NCBI RefSeq assembly: GCF_000379185.1
Contig: NZ_KB900704.1
Location: forward strand, 83,013 to 147,012
Origin: Capnocytophaga cynodegmi DSM 19736
GTDB lineage: Bacteria; Bacteroidota; Bacteroidia; Flavobacteriales; Flavobacteriaceae
DNA length: 64,000 nt
Reading direction: 5' to 3'
Position 1 is the first letter of the stretch; each line of letters opens with the position of its first letter. The position numbers and the translations under genes were made by a program. Shown piece by piece: positions 37,403 through 47,177 of the stretch. The notes beneath the pieces are model-generated. The model was not told where the DNA came from. It saw nothing but the letters and a program-made list of their open reading frames with translations, and ran no database searches.

Positions 37403-38539
37403 ATGAAAGCAGAATTACTAAAACAAAAACAAGCTATCATTAAGCAGATGGAAGCTGAATTTGAGGCTACTTCCGAAGAAAACAGATATTTTTCAATTGA
37501 AAATATTCAAAAATGTGATGATGATTTAACTCAATTTATTGAAAGACTAAGCAATTTAGACAGAAACAAACTTTCACAAACCGATTTTGAACCTATCATA
37601 TATGAAATCTGTAAAAATTTAGCAACTTTCAACCAAAATTATGAAGAAATCGAGTATTTACACGGATTTTTGTACAACGGTTACACACAAGAACTTAGCA
37701 ATTTCATTCGTAAAGCCATTTTCGGTTTTGGATATCAGTTGCCTACTCCCATAAGTATTCCAACCAAAGTATTTTCCCTAAAACATTCACCTAAATTTCA
37801 ATTTGAATATTTTTCGGTATACATTGGAAATGACAGCAAGGAAAGTGTAAGTTTAATCTATAACAATAACAATCAATGTTTTGAGTACGACGAAAATCCG
37901 TATGGAGATTGCTATCTTTTACCTATTTATAATTTCCAAATAAATTCTCAACACACTGAAATTTCTTTCGAAGTACTTTCAGAAGGGCAATACAAAGTTA
38001 TAAAACTAATCTCCCAACACCCAAAAGATGCAATTTGGTTTAAAACATTAGTTTATTTACATCAAAATAAAATTTTTACGGGAGAAATCCCTCCTTACTT
38101 ATCCCAAATCACTTTAATAACAAGGCTTGGTAAATTGTACGAATTTCGTAGTTCAAACTACACTGCTGAAGGAGAAATCATTTCGATGTACTCAGAAGGC
38201 ACTGGAACTAATATTTTTGCAGGAAATCTTGATGAAAAAGGAAATGCAAAACACTTCTCATCAATTGAAGAAGATACACCGCAGAGACTTTTTCTGATTC
38301 ATGCCGTTCCTACTTGGAAACGCTTTGAAGTTGATAATCTGTATTTTAAAGACAATAAACTCGTAGTTATTACCCAAAGTAATTATCATTTTTATAAAGA
38401 AGAATGGAAACTTGATATACAACTTTCTGAGCCACAAACATTTGAATTTCCAGTAAAGACGCTTCCCTTTATGCTTACATTTTTACAGGAAATACTTGCG
38501 GAAAAACCTTTTGTAAAAGAAGAAGAATCCAGAAATTAG
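37403..38539 (+). CDS. Unrecognised cytosolic protein, 378 residues
   Basis: No signal peptide or membrane segment. Residues 1-60 are a charged helical/coiled-coil region (LLKQKQAIIKQMEAEFEATSEE). The rest is a beta-rich, Phe/Tyr-rich domain (FEYFSVYIGNDS, IYNFQINSQHTEISFEVL, YFKDNKLVVITQS). I recognise no family. Codon use is ordinary and a TACCTTTG box is upstream. It stands 76 bases before uvrA but shows no link to repair. Confidence 0.75.
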   Translation: MKAELLKQKQAIIKQMEAEFEATSEENRYFSIENIQKCDDDLTQFIERLSNLDRNKLSQTDFEPIIYEICKNLATFNQNYEEIEYLHGFLYNGYTQELSNFIRKAIFGFGYQLPTPISIPTKVFSLKHSPKFQFEYFSVYIGNDSKESVSLIYNNNNQCFEYDENPYGDCYLLPIYNFQINSQHTEISFEVLSEGQYKVIKLISQHPKDAIWFKTLVYLHQNKIFTGEIPPYLSQITLITRLGKLYEFRSSNYTAEGEIISMYSEGTGTNIFAGNLDEKGNAKHFSSIEEDTPQRLFLIHAVPTWKRFEVDNLYFKDNKLVVITQSNYHFYKEEWKLDIQLSEPQTFEFPVKTLPFMLTFLQEILAEKPFVKEEESRN

Positions 38540-38615
38540 TTTATAAATTTAATCAACGAAAAAATTACTATTTTTGCCAAAGTTTGCTTTTTCGGCAAAG
38601 ATTCGATAACAACGT

Positions 38616-41444
38616 ATGGAAAACAAAATTGAAGTTCAAGGGGCAAGAGCTCACAACCTTAAAAATATAGACATTGACATTCCCAGAGAGCAACTTGTAG
38701 TAATTACAGGGCTTTCAGGAAGCGGGAAATCATCACTTGCTTTTGACACTATTTATGCCGAAGGACAACGACGCTATATCGAAACTTTTTCAGCATACGC
38801 AAGGCAGTTCTTAGGAGGGCTTGAACGACCTGATGTTGATAAAATCGACGGACTTTCGCCAGTTATCGCCATCGAACAGAAAACAACTTCCAAATCGCCC
38901 CGCTCTACTGTGGGAACAATAACCGAAATTTACGACTTTTTGAGGCTTCTTTTCGCTCGTGCATCCGATGCGTACAGCTACAAGACGGGCGAAAAAATGG
39001 TAAGTTACAGCGATGCTCAAATTCAGGAACTTATCACAGAAAAATATCACGAAAAAAGGATAAATATTCTCGCTCCAGTGGTGCAATCACGTAAAGGACA
39101 TTATCGCGAACTTTTTGAACAAATTGCTAAACAAGGATTTGTGAAAGTGCGTACCAATGGCGAAATTCGGGATATTGAAAAAGGAATGAAACTCGACCGA
39201 TACAAAACGCACGATATTGAAATAGTGGTCGATAGACTTCTTATCGATTCAAATAAAGATACCCAAAGTCGATTACAGGAATCCATAAAAGTAGCAATGC
39301 AATACGGCGACGGAGTGCTGATGGTTTTAGACCAAGAAACGGAAAAAATTCAGTTTTTCAGTCGTAATTTGATGTGTCCAAGCACGGGAATTTCATATCC
39401 GATGCCCGAACCAAACACATTTTCGTTCAATTCGCCCAAAGGAATGTGTCCGCATTGCAACGGATTAGGAGAAGTGCAGGAAGTCAATCTTTCTAAAATC
39501 ATTCCTAATCCAAAAATGTCCATAAAAATTGGGGCTATTGTTGCTATAGGCGAACAAAAAAACACTTGGATATTTAAACAACTTGAGATTATCCTTCACA
39601 AATTCGGTGCAAAACTATCTGATAATGTAGAAGACCTTCCGCAAGAAGCCATCGATATCATTCTATACGGAGCAAAAGAAAAATATGCCATAAAATCAGA
39701 CGTTTTAGGAATAACAAGAGAATATGAAATTGATTTTGAAGGAATTGTAAACTTCATAAAGAATCAGCACGACAATTCCGATTCTGTTTCCATCAAAAGA
39801 TGGGCTTCCGACTTTATGGACACGCTTCCTTGCCCTGAATGTGAAGGAACTCGCATTCGCAAAGAGGCTCTTTTCTTCAAAATAAACGAGAAAAACATCG
39901 CCGAACTTTCCAAAATGGATATTTTAGAGCTTTCGGATTGGTTTGCTGTTCTTCCTGAAAAAATTTCAGAAAAACAACAGAAAATTGCATCGGAAATTAT
40001 CAAAGAAATAAGCACACGATTGCAATTTCTGGTAGATGTAGGTTTGACATATCTCTCTCTTAACCGAAGTTCAAAATCGTTATCAGGCGGGGAGGCTCAG
40101 CGAATTCGTTTGGCTACCCAAATCGGTTCACAACTAACGGGCGTACTTTACATCTTGGACGAACCCAGCATTGGGTTACATCAACGAGATAACAAACGTC
40201 TTATCAATTCATTAAAAGCTCTTCGCGACATCGGAAACTCAGTTATTGTAGTGGAACACGACGAAGAAATGATTCTGGAGGCCGATTATGTAATTGATAT
40301 AGGACCAAAAGCGGGAAAAAATGGTGGTGAAATTATCTTTCAGGGGACTCCAAAGCAAATGATGGCTTCAAACACCATTACTGCTGACTATATTAGTGGA
40401 CGAAAACAAATAAATACCTCCAAAGAACGCAGAAAAGGTAACGGTAAGGAAATTATTTTGCGTGGCTGTACGGGAAATAACCTCAAAAATGTGTCGGTAA
40501 CTTTTCCTTTGGGAAAAATGATTGGCGTAACAGGGGTTTCGGGTAGCGGAAAGTCCACTTTGATAAATGAAACGCTTTATCCGATTTTAAACGCTCATTT
40601 TTTCAATGCGGTAAAGAAACCTATGCCTTATGAAAGCATCGAAGGACTTGAAAACATTGATAAAGTAATCGCTATAGACCAGTCGCCCATCGGAAGAACG
40701 CCTCGTTCCAACCCTGCAACCTATACGGGAGTTTTTAGTGAAATCCGCACTCTTTTTACACAGACGCCAGAGGCTATGATACGCGGATACAAACCAGGTA
40801 GATTTAGCTTTAACGTGAAAGGCGGTAGGTGCGAAACGTGTGAAGGTTCAGGTCTGAAAGTTATCGAAATGAACTTTTTACCAGACGTTTATGTGGAGTG
40901 CGAAACCTGCAAAGGAAAACGTTTTAACCGAGAAACACTCGAAGTTCGTTACAAAGGAAAATCAATAGCCGATATTTTGGATATGACTATCTCGGAAAGC
41001 GTTGTTTTTTTTGAAAATATTCCTAAAATACATCGAAAATTAAAAACTATTGAAGAAGTAGGACTCGGATACATCACTTTGGGACAACAATCAACCACGC
41101 TTTCGGGTGGAGAAGCTCAACGAGTGAAATTAGCCACAGAACTTTCAAAAAAGGATACTGGAAATACGTTTTATATTCTTGATGAACCTACTACGGGCTT
41201 ACATTTTGAAGATGTAAAAGTACTTTTAGACGTTTTGGATAAATTGGTCGATAAAGGAAATACCGTGCTTGTCATCGAACATAATATTGACGTTATCAAA
41301 AAAGTAGACTACATCATCGACATAGGCTATGAAGGCGGAAAAGGTGGCGGTGAAGTTGTCGCCTCTGGAACACCTGAAGAAGTAGCAAAAGACAAAAAAA
41401 GTTTTACAGCTGAATTTTTGAAAGAAACGAAGATACAGAAATAA
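38616..41444 (+). CDS. uvrA: Excinuclease ABC subunit UvrA
   Basis: A 942-residue damage-recognition ATPase of nucleotide excision repair. First Walker [10 protein letters not shown] (about 32-40) with an inserted zinc finger (CPSTG ... CPHC, near 253-280), first signature [15 protein letters not shown] and Walker [14 protein letters not shown]. The second set has GVSGSGKST, a second zinc finger (CETCEGSG ... CETCKG) and [16 protein letters not shown]. Length is normal. It works with UvrB and UvrC, encoded elsewhere. Confidence 0.98.
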   Translation: MENKIEVQGARAHNLKNIDIDIPREQLVVITGLSGSGKSSLAFDTIYAEGQRRYIETFSAYARQFLGGLERPDVDKIDGLSPVIAIEQKTTSKSPRSTVGTITEIYDFLRLLFARASDAYSYKTGEKMVSYSDAQIQELITEKYHEKRINILAPVVQSRKGHYRELFEQIAKQGFVKVRTNGEIRDIEKGMKLDRYKTHDIEIVVDRLLIDSNKDTQSRLQESIKVAMQYGDGVLMVLDQETEKIQFFSRNLMCPSTGISYPMPEPNTFSFNSPKGMCPHCNGLGEVQEVNLSKIIPNPKMSIKIGAIVAIGEQKNTWIFKQLEIILHKFGAKLSDNVEDLPQEAIDIILYGAKEKYAIKSDVLGITREYEIDFEGIVNFIKNQHDNSDSVSIKRWASDFMDTLPCPECEGTRIRKEALFFKINEKNIAELSKMDILELSDWFAVLPEKISEKQQKIASEIIKEISTRLQFLVDVGLTYLSLNRSSKSLSGGEAQRIRLATQIGSQLTGVLYILDEPSIGLHQRDNKRLINSLKALRDIGNSVIVVEHDEEMILEADYVIDIGPKAGKNGGEIIFQGTPKQMMASNTITADYISGRKQINTSKERRKGNGKEIILRGCTGNNLKNVSVTFPLGKMIGVTGVSGSGKSTLINETLYPILNAHFFNAVKKPMPYESIEGLENIDKVIAIDQSPIGRTPRSNPATYTGVFSEIRTLFTQTPEAMIRGYKPGRFSFNVKGGRCETCEGSGLKVIEMNFLPDVYVECETCKGKRFNRETLEVRYKGKSIADILDMTISESVVFFENIPKIHRKLKTIEEVGLGYITLGQQSTTLSGGEAQRVKLATELSKKDTGNTFYILDEPTTGLHFEDVKVLLDVLDKLVDKGNTVLVIEHNIDVIKKVDYIIDIGYEGGKGGGEVVASGTPEEVAKDKKSFTAEFLKETKIQK

Positions 41445-41498
41445 ACTCCTTACTCTATATTTTTGTTCAACAATTCTTAAAAAGAAGAATATCGGTTC

Positions 41499-41529
41499 TT
41501 GTTTTTATATCTTTTTATTTGTACGTTTG
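41499..41529 (+). promoter_or_regulatory. Promoter of the dihydrolipoyl dehydrogenase gene
   Basis: TTG (41499-41501), 20-base spacer, TACGTTTG (41522-41529). The ATG is 33 bases further on. Confidence 0.68.
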
Positions 41530-41561
41530 CGATATTAATCATAAAATTTAAGTATTAAGTT

Positions 41562-42968
41562 ATGAAAACATATGATATTGTTGTAATAGGCTCAGGACCT
41601 GGAGGATATGTAGCTGCCATTCGTTCAGCACAGTTAGGATTCAAAACGGCTATTATTGAGAAATACGACACTTTGGGTGGCACTTGTTTGAATGTAGGTT
41701 GCATTCCTTCAAAAGCTTTATTAGATTCTTCTCATCATTACGAAGATGCTTTAAAACACTTTGAAACACACGGCATTGAAATTACTGGCGAAGTAAAAGT
41801 TAGCCTTAAAAAAATGATTGACAGAAAAAATTCTGTAGTAGAGCAAACTTGTTCAGGAATTAAATTCTTGATGGATAAAAACAAAATTGATGTTTTTCAC
41901 GGATTGGGAAGTTTCGTAAATTCAACTCGAATCAAAATCACTTCAAAAGATGGTTCTTCTGAAGAAATTGAAGCTCAAAAAACAATTATCGCTACAGGTT
42001 CTAAACCTTCCTCTTTACCATTCATAACTATTGATAAAGAACGTATTATAACTTCTACTGAAGCTCTTAAATTAACCGAAATTCCAAAGCATTTAATCGT
42101 TATTGGCGGTGGTGTCATTGGCTTGGAACTTGGGCAAGTTTACAAGCGATTGGGAGCTTCTGTTTCTGTTGTTGAATATATGGATAGTATTCTTCCTACT
42201 ATGGATAAAGGTTTAGGGAAGGAACTTACAAAAGTGCTTAAAAAACAAGGTTTTAAGTTCTATACAAGCCATCAAGTAAAAGAAGTTTCTCGTAATGGAA
42301 ATATGGTAACTGTAAAAGCCACTACTCAAAAAGGAGAAGAAGTTGTACTTGAAGGTGATTATTGCTTGGTCGCTGTAGGAAGAAAACCTTATACTGATGG
42401 ACTGAATTTGGAAGCTGTTGGTATCAAAACAGATGAACGTGGCAGAATTGAAGTAAACTCACATTTACAAACCAATGTATCAAACATTTATGCGATTGGC
42501 GATGTGGTTCGTGGTGCAATGTTAGCTCACAAAGCAGAGGAAGAAGGCGTTTTAGTTGCTGAGCGATTAGCTGGACAAAAACCTCATATTGATTACAATC
42601 TAATACCTGGAGTTGTCTACACTTGGCCTGAAGTTGCTTCGGTAGGAAAAACAGAAGAACAACTTAAAGAAAAGGGTGTTACGTTCAAATCGGGGCAATT
42701 CCCGATGCGTGCTTTAGGACGTTCAAGAGCAAGTATGGACACAGACGGATTTGTAAAAATATTAGCTGATGCCTCTACCGATGAAATTTTGGGAGTTCAT
42801 ATGATTGGTGCCAGAGCTGCTGATATGATAGCCGAAGCCGTAACAGCTATGGAATTCAGAGCAAGTGCTGAGGATATTTCACGCATCAGTCACGCACACC
42901 CAACCTTTACCGAAGCCATCAAAGAAGCTGCTTTGGCTGCCACAGATAATCGGGCTTTACATATATAA
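41562..42968 (+). CDS. lpdA: Dihydrolipoyl dehydrogenase (E3)
   Basis: A 468-residue FAD disulfide reductase, the E3 component of 2-oxoacid dehydrogenase complexes and the glycine cleavage system. FAD motif VVIGSGPGGYVAA (7-19), redox-active Cys42 and Cys47 in GGTCLNVGCIPSK, NAD-binding VIGGGVIGLELGQ and the C-terminal His446/Glu451 pair (HAHPTFTEAI). No E1 or E2 gene lies beside it. Strong own promoter and terminator. Confidence 0.97.
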   Translation: MKTYDIVVIGSGPGGYVAAIRSAQLGFKTAIIEKYDTLGGTCLNVGCIPSKALLDSSHHYEDALKHFETHGIEITGEVKVSLKKMIDRKNSVVEQTCSGIKFLMDKNKIDVFHGLGSFVNSTRIKITSKDGSSEEIEAQKTIIATGSKPSSLPFITIDKERIITSTEALKLTEIPKHLIVIGGGVIGLELGQVYKRLGASVSVVEYMDSILPTMDKGLGKELTKVLKKQGFKFYTSHQVKEVSRNGNMVTVKATTQKGEEVVLEGDYCLVAVGRKPYTDGLNLEAVGIKTDERGRIEVNSHLQTNVSNIYAIGDVVRGAMLAHKAEEEGVLVAERLAGQKPHIDYNLIPGVVYTWPEVASVGKTEEQLKEKGVTFKSGQFPMRALGRSRASMDTDGFVKILADASTDEILGVHMIGARAADMIAEAVTAMEFRASAEDISRISHAHPTFTEAIKEAALAATDNRALHI

Positions 42969-43017
42969 TCTTCACTATCTGGTGGATTGTCAAAAATAAA
43001 ATTTACTTGAATATAAA

Positions 43018-43056
43018 AAAGGTGATAATTTTTTTAGAATTATCACCTTTCTCTTT
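43018..43056. terminator. Bidirectional terminator between lpdA and the TPR-like gene
   Basis: Arms 43018-43030 (AAAGGTGATAATT) and 43038-43050, flanked by A and T runs. Confidence 0.88.
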
Positions 43057-43070
43057 TTTACAATATTATT

Positions 43071-43595
43071 TTATATACGCTTGAGTTGCTGTTGCATCAT
43101 TTTGATTTGTTCTGTCATCATATTCTGTTTATCCAGCTTTTTAGCTTCAGCAAGTAATTCTTGAGCTTCTCGCTTTCTACGTTTTTGTAACATAATACCT
43201 GCCAAACTCAACTTTGCCATAGCAACATCATAGCTCATATTTAACCCCAACTGCAAAGCTTTTCTAAAATATTTCTCAGCCTGAGTAAGATTTATTTGCG
43301 AATAAATAATTCCGTGCAAATAATTATAATACCCTTGTTGTTTTTTAATCAATGCCGTTTCAGGTTCAACTATTTTACTTAGCCATTTTTGAGTACCTTC
43401 AAAATCTTGTTTTCTCAATCTTAGGAAAGCCAACAAAATAAACTCGTTTCTGAAATACAATACTATAGGAATTGCTGACAATAACATCAAAGCAATTCCA
43501 TTACCAATATTCCCTTCTGTGAATTGATATATGGCATAAACATTAATCAATATGGCAAGGGCAATTTTCACATATTTATTTTGTAAATATTTCAT
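43071..43595 (-). CDS. Small membrane protein with TPR-like C-terminus
   Basis: A 174-residue protein: two N-terminal hydrophobic helices (about 8-48, IALAILINVYAIYQF, IALMLLSAIPIVLYF), then helical repeats with TPR character (YNYLHGIIYSQINLTQAEKYFRKALQLG) and a charged C-terminus. Likely inner-membrane anchored with repeats in the cytosol or periplasm. Function unknown. ATG 43593-43595 is preferred; a longer frame would start with MRFFKKIKK. Confidence 0.75.
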   Translation of the reverse strand: MKYLQNKYVKIALAILINVYAIYQFTEGNIGNGIALMLLSAIPIVLYFRNEFILLAFLRLRKQDFEGTQKWLSKIVEPETALIKKQQGYYNYLHGIIYSQINLTQAEKYFRKALQLGLNMSYDVAMAKLSLAGIMLQKRRKREAQELLAEAKKLDKQNMMTEQIKMMQQQLKRI

Positions 43596-43619
43596 TTTCT
43601 TGATTTTTTTAAAGAAACG

Positions 43620-43649
43620 CAAAGATAATAAATTAAGTTCTAACTACAA
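43620..43649 (-). promoter_or_regulatory. Promoter of the TPR-like membrane-protein gene
   Basis: On the minus strand: TTG, 19-base spacer, TATCTTTG. It lies between this gene and the end of the M28 peptidase gene. Confidence 0.6.
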
Positions 43650-43653
43650 AAAT

Positions 43654-44661
43654 TTATTTTCCGTCTCTATCTACTTTTATACGTTCCGAACGATTAGCAA
43701 GTTCCCACGCCAGAGCAAAGATTAGTTTGGTACGTTTTGTCATTGCTTCAAAATCTATTTTGTCGTGAGTATCTGTTGGTTGATGATAGTCTGAATGTAA
43801 TCCATTGAAAAAGAAAACCGAAGGAATTCCGTGTTTTGCAAAATTGTAATGGTCAGAACGATAATAAATTTGCCAAGGGTCATTGCGGTCGTCATATTTA
43901 TAATCCAATTTTAAATTGACATATTTTCTATTCATTTCTTCATTAATTGTATGCAACTCTGAGCTCAATCGGTCTGCACCAATAACATACACATAATTAT
44001 TGTCCTTATGCAGATTATCAACTCGTCCTATCATATCAATATTTATGTTAGCCACAGTATTTTTTAAAGGATATAACGGATTTTTAGAATAATAATCCGA
44101 ACCATAAAGTCCTCTTTCTTCACCTGTTACAAGTAAAAACATCACTGAACGTTTAGGAGCGTATCCTTTTTTCTTCGCTAAATTGAACACTCGTGCCAAT
44201 TCCATAACAGCAACCGTTCCTGAACCATTGTCATCTGCACCATTGTACACTTCTTCACCTTCCATTCCTACGTGGTCATAATGTGCTGATACTACGATAA
44301 CTTCCTCTGGCTTTTCACTTCCTTGAACAAAAGCCCAAATATTATCAGAATCATTGTATTTATTTCTGAAAAAAGATTTTGGCACAGTTTGAAACCACCC
44401 CGAAGCTTTTGGCGGATACATAATGCCTTCTTTTGTGTATTGCTTCACAATATAATCTGCTGCTTTTTTGATGCCTTCACTTCCTGTGTCTCGTCCTTCC
44501 ATTTCATCAGAAGCAATTACTTTTAGTGTTTCGTTTAGCCTTTGTTCAGAAATTTCATTCAAAAAAACTGGAAGTACCTTATCTTCAGTTTGAATATCAT
44601 TCTTTTGAACACTACAACCAAAGGCAAAAATTGTAATTAAGGATAAAAATATTCTTTTCAT
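43654..44661 (-). CDS. M28 family metallopeptidase lipoprotein
   Basis: A 335-residue zinc aminopeptidase-like enzyme. Lipoprotein signal FAFGC (lipid Cys16). The M28 metal ligands are visible in sequence: His in SAHYDHVG, bridging Asp in NGADDNGSG, Glu-Glu in GEERG, Asp in NIDMIG and His in DYHQPTD. It probably releases N-terminal residues from peptides at the cell envelope. The promoter is at 44684-44715. Confidence 0.94.
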   Translation of the reverse strand: MKRIFLSLITIFAFGCSVQKNDIQTEDKVLPVFLNEISEQRLNETLKVIASDEMEGRDTGSEGIKKAADYIVKQYTKEGIMYPPKASGWFQTVPKSFFRNKYNDSDNIWAFVQGSEKPEEVIVVSAHYDHVGMEGEEVYNGADDNGSGTVAVMELARVFNLAKKKGYAPKRSVMFLLVTGEERGLYGSDYYSKNPLYPLKNTVANINIDMIGRVDNLHKDNNYVYVIGADRLSSELHTINEEMNRKYVNLKLDYKYDDRNDPWQIYYRSDHYNFAKHGIPSVFFFNGLHSDYHQPTDTHDKIDFEAMTKRTKLIFALAWELANRSERIKVDRDGK

Positions 44662-44683
44662 TTATTATTTCTTTTTATTTTGG

Positions 44684-44715
44684 CAAATTTAATAAAGAAT
44701 ATTGAATTCGCTCAA
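44684..44715 (-). promoter_or_regulatory. Promoter of the M28 peptidase gene
   Basis: On the minus strand: TTG, 21-base spacer, TAAATTTG. A divergent TATATTTG on the plus strand (44740-44747) may drive the SUI1-like gene. Confidence 0.58.
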
Positions 44716-44771
44716 CCCGAAAAAATTAAATTTTATTTATATATTTGCAACTTGAAAATATTTCAATTAAA

Positions 44772-45092
44772 ATGCTACGCGAACAGCTAAAAAATTTATT
44801 TCCCGACCATATTGAAGAAGAAGCTCCTGTGGAAAATATTTCAAATATTTGGCTTCAGGACGAACCCTTGATTTGTAAATATGAAAAACGCAAAGGAAAG
44901 CCTGTGACCATCATTGAAGGATATTCAGGAGCAGATAATGATTTCAAAATTCTAGCAAAGGAAATCAAAACTCTTTTAGGCGTTGGGGGTTCTTTTAAAG
45001 ATGAAAGTATCTTAATTCAAGGAGATTATCGTGATAAAATTATGAAGTTCCTCAAAGAAAAAGGATTCAAAGTAAAGCGTGTTGGCGGATAA
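44772..45092 (+). CDS. SUI1/YciH-type translation initiation factor-like protein
   Basis: A 106-residue protein of the bacterial eIF1/SUI1 (YciH) family. The C-terminal SUI1 domain shows KPVTIIEGYSGADNDFKILAKEIKTLLGVGGSFKDESILIQGDYRDKI in segments and ends FLKEKGFKVKRVGG. Bacterial members may influence initiation fidelity, but the role is uncertain. ATG 44772 was used; a TTG nine codons upstream is inside the A/T-rich leader. Confidence 0.92.
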   Translation: MLREQLKNLFPDHIEEEAPVENISNIWLQDEPLICKYEKRKGKPVTIIEGYSGADNDFKILAKEIKTLLGVGGSFKDESILIQGDYRDKIMKFLKEKGFKVKRVGG

Positions 45093-45162
45093 CGTGCATA
45101 GGAATATCTAAAAAACTATTCAGACAAAATAATAATTTTCAACAATAAAATTTAAACAAAAT

Positions 45163-45909
45163 ATGAGACTATTAGAAGGAAAAACTGCAATCATCACAGG
45201 AGCAAGTAGAGGAATTGGACGAGGAATTGCCGAAGTTTTCGCTTCGTATGGTGCCAATGTTGCTTTTACGTATAGCTCATCGGTAGAAGCTGCACAAAAG
45301 TTAGAAGACGAATTAAAAGCTAAAGGAATAAAAGCTAAAGGGTATCAAAGTAACGCTGCCGATTATGAGGCTGCCCAGCAATTGGCTGAAGATGTAGTTA
45401 AAGAGTTCGGAGGTATTGATATTCTGGTAAATAACGCAGGAATTACAAAAGACAACCTGTTAATGCGAATTTCAGAAGAAGATTTTGATAAAGTAATTGA
45501 GGTAAATTTAAAATCTGTCTTCAATATGACAAAAGCCGTGCAACGTACTATGTTAAAACAACGTAGCGGGTCTATCATCAACATTAGTAGTGTTGTGGGA
45601 GTAAAGGGAAATGCAGGTCAGTCCAACTATGCAGCTTCAAAAGCAGGTATGTTAGGTTTCACAAAATCTGTAGCTTTGGAATTAGGTTCCAGAAATATCC
45701 GTTGCAATGCAATAGCTCCAGGATTTATTGAAACTGAAATGACAGCCATTTTAGATGAAAAAGTAGTACAAGGTTGGCGAGATAATATTCCTTTGAAAAG
45801 AGGAGGTCAGCCAGAAGATGTTGCCAATGCTTGTGTATTCTTAGCGTCGGATATGGCTGCGTATATCACAGGACAAGTGCTTAATGTGGATGGCGGAATG
45901 CTCACATAA
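45163..45909 (+). CDS. fabG: 3-oxoacyl-ACP reductase FabG
   Basis: A 248-residue short-chain dehydrogenase that reduces 3-oxoacyl-ACP in fatty-acid elongation. GASRGIG (13-19) is the cofactor loop, NNAG (90-93) the family motif, and the catalytic Ser143-Tyr156-Lys160 spacing equals that of E. coli FabG. It is alone rather than in a fab cluster. A general SDR assignment is certain; FabG is the best specific match by length and motif spacing. Confidence 0.95.
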   Translation: MRLLEGKTAIITGASRGIGRGIAEVFASYGANVAFTYSSSVEAAQKLEDELKAKGIKAKGYQSNAADYEAAQQLAEDVVKEFGGIDILVNNAGITKDNLLMRISEEDFDKVIEVNLKSVFNMTKAVQRTMLKQRSGSIINISSVVGVKGNAGQSNYAASKAGMLGFTKSVALELGSRNIRCNAIAPGFIETEMTAILDEKVVQGWRDNIPLKRGGQPEDVANACVFLASDMAAYITGQVLNVDGGMLT

Positions 45910-45911
45910 TT

Positions 45912-45941
45912 TTGATAAATCATAAAAACTATTTACTTTTG
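45912..45941 (+). promoter_or_regulatory. Promoter placed directly at the bamD start
   Basis: TTG (45912-45914), 19-base spacer, TACTTTTG (45934-45941). Only four bases separate the -7 box from the ATG at 45946, so the transcript is expected to begin at or next to the start codon. Confidence 0.62.
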
Positions 45942-45945
45942 CCGA

Positions 45946-46746
45946 ATGCAAATTAAGAAATACATCGTAATAGGTTTATTTAGTGCAAGTTTATTGAGTT
46001 CTTGTGGTGAATATCAGAAAGCGTTAAAGTCTGATGATGCTACACTTAAGTACAATATGGCTGAGCAACTATACAAACAAGGAAAATACAAAAGGTCGAT
46101 ACAATTGTTTGAAAACATTGTAAACCAATACGCAGGAAAACCTCAAGGGGAGCGAGTGCTTTATATGTACGCAGATGCCTTTTATAAAACTAAGCAATAT
46201 AACAAGGCTTCATACCAATTTGAACGTTTCTATAAGCTATATCCAAAAAGTGAAAAAGTAGCTGAAGCTGCTTTCTTAGCAGCCAAATCAATCTATTTAG
46301 AAGCCCCTAAGTACAGCGTTGACCAAACACCTACGCATCAAGCACTTGAAAAATTACAGCTATTCTTGGACAGGTATACCAACACAGAATATGCAAACGA
46401 AGCTAATGAGATGACACTGGATTTGCTAACACGGCTTCAGAAAAAAGAGTTTGAAATAGCAAAACAATATAACTTGATTCGTGATTATCAGGCTGCTATG
46501 AAGTCTTTAGATAATTTCTTAGCACACAATCCTGGAACTATTTTCAAGGAGGAAGCTCTTTTTGTACGTTTACATTCAGCTTACGAATGGGCAATCAATA
46601 GTGTGGAGCATAAAAAGGGAGAGCGTTTAAGAATTGCCAAAGAAGCATACGAAACTTTGGTAAAATCGTTTCCTGAAACATCATACAAAAAAGAAGCTGA
46701 AAGAATGCTTCAAAAAATTGAAACATCATTGAAAATTTACTCATAA
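45946..46746 (+). CDS. bamD: Outer membrane protein assembly factor BamD
   Basis: A 266-residue lipoprotein of the Bam complex, which inserts beta-barrel proteins into the outer membrane. Lipid Cys20 in ASLLSSC, then TPR-like helical repeats (YNMAEQLYKQGKYKRSIQLFENIV; YMYADAFYKTKQYNKASYQFERFYKLYP), the BamD hallmark. Length fits flavobacterial BamD (about 260-270). The promoter is almost on top of the ATG. The omega-like gene and coaBC follow in the usual Bacteroidota order. Confidence 0.95.
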   Translation: MQIKKYIVIGLFSASLLSSCGEYQKALKSDDATLKYNMAEQLYKQGKYKRSIQLFENIVNQYAGKPQGERVLYMYADAFYKTKQYNKASYQFERFYKLYPKSEKVAEAAFLAAKSIYLEAPKYSVDQTPTHQALEKLQLFLDRYTNTEYANEANEMTLDLLTRLQKKEFEIAKQYNLIRDYQAAMKSLDNFLAHNPGTIFKEEALFVRLHSAYEWAINSVEHKKGERLRIAKEAYETLVKSFPETSYKKEAERMLQKIETSLKIYS

Positions 46747-46771
46747 AAATTTTATAAAAAAGAACAGAAAT

Positions 46772-47083
46772 ATGGATTTTAAAAAGATTGATGCTCCAAC
46801 TTCTACAATTACCTATAACAGAAGTGCTATTGAAGCTCCCACCGAAAATATTTATGAAGCTATTTCAATTATTGCAAAACGTGCCGTACAGATAAATTCC
46901 GAAATTAAAAAAGAATTAATTGAAAAATTGGACGAATTTGCAACTAATAACGATAATTTGGAAGAAATTTTTGAGAATAAAGAGCAAATTGAAGTATCTA
47001 AATTCTATGAGAAACTTCCAAAACCACAAGCCATTGCCATTAAAGAATGGTTAGAGAATAAAGTTTATTATCGGGAAGCTTAA
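46772..47083 (+). CDS. RNA polymerase omega subunit family protein
   Basis: A 103-residue protein placed between bamD and coaBC, the typical location of the Bacteroidota rpoZ-like gene. Core IYEAISIIAKRAVQINSEIKKELIEKL corresponds to the omega helix that latches the beta' subunit; the C-terminal half is an acidic extension not found in E. coli omega. It likely stabilises RNA polymerase. Confidence 0.85.
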   Translation: MDFKKIDAPTSTITYNRSAIEAPTENIYEAISIIAKRAVQINSEIKKELIEKLDEFATNNDNLEEIFENKEQIEVSKFYEKLPKPQAIAIKEWLENKVYYREA

Positions 47084-47177
47084 CAATCAAGTTGTTATAT
47101 CATTTGTAAAATATAGGTTTTGAGCAGTGAACTTAATGGTTTATTACTTAAAACCTTTTCTAATTTGATACAATCTT

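Noticed and set aside
44745..44771. TTG start for the SUI1-like gene
   Set aside because: It overlaps the TATATTTG promoter box at 44740-44747, so the codons before ATG 44772 are probably untranscribed.
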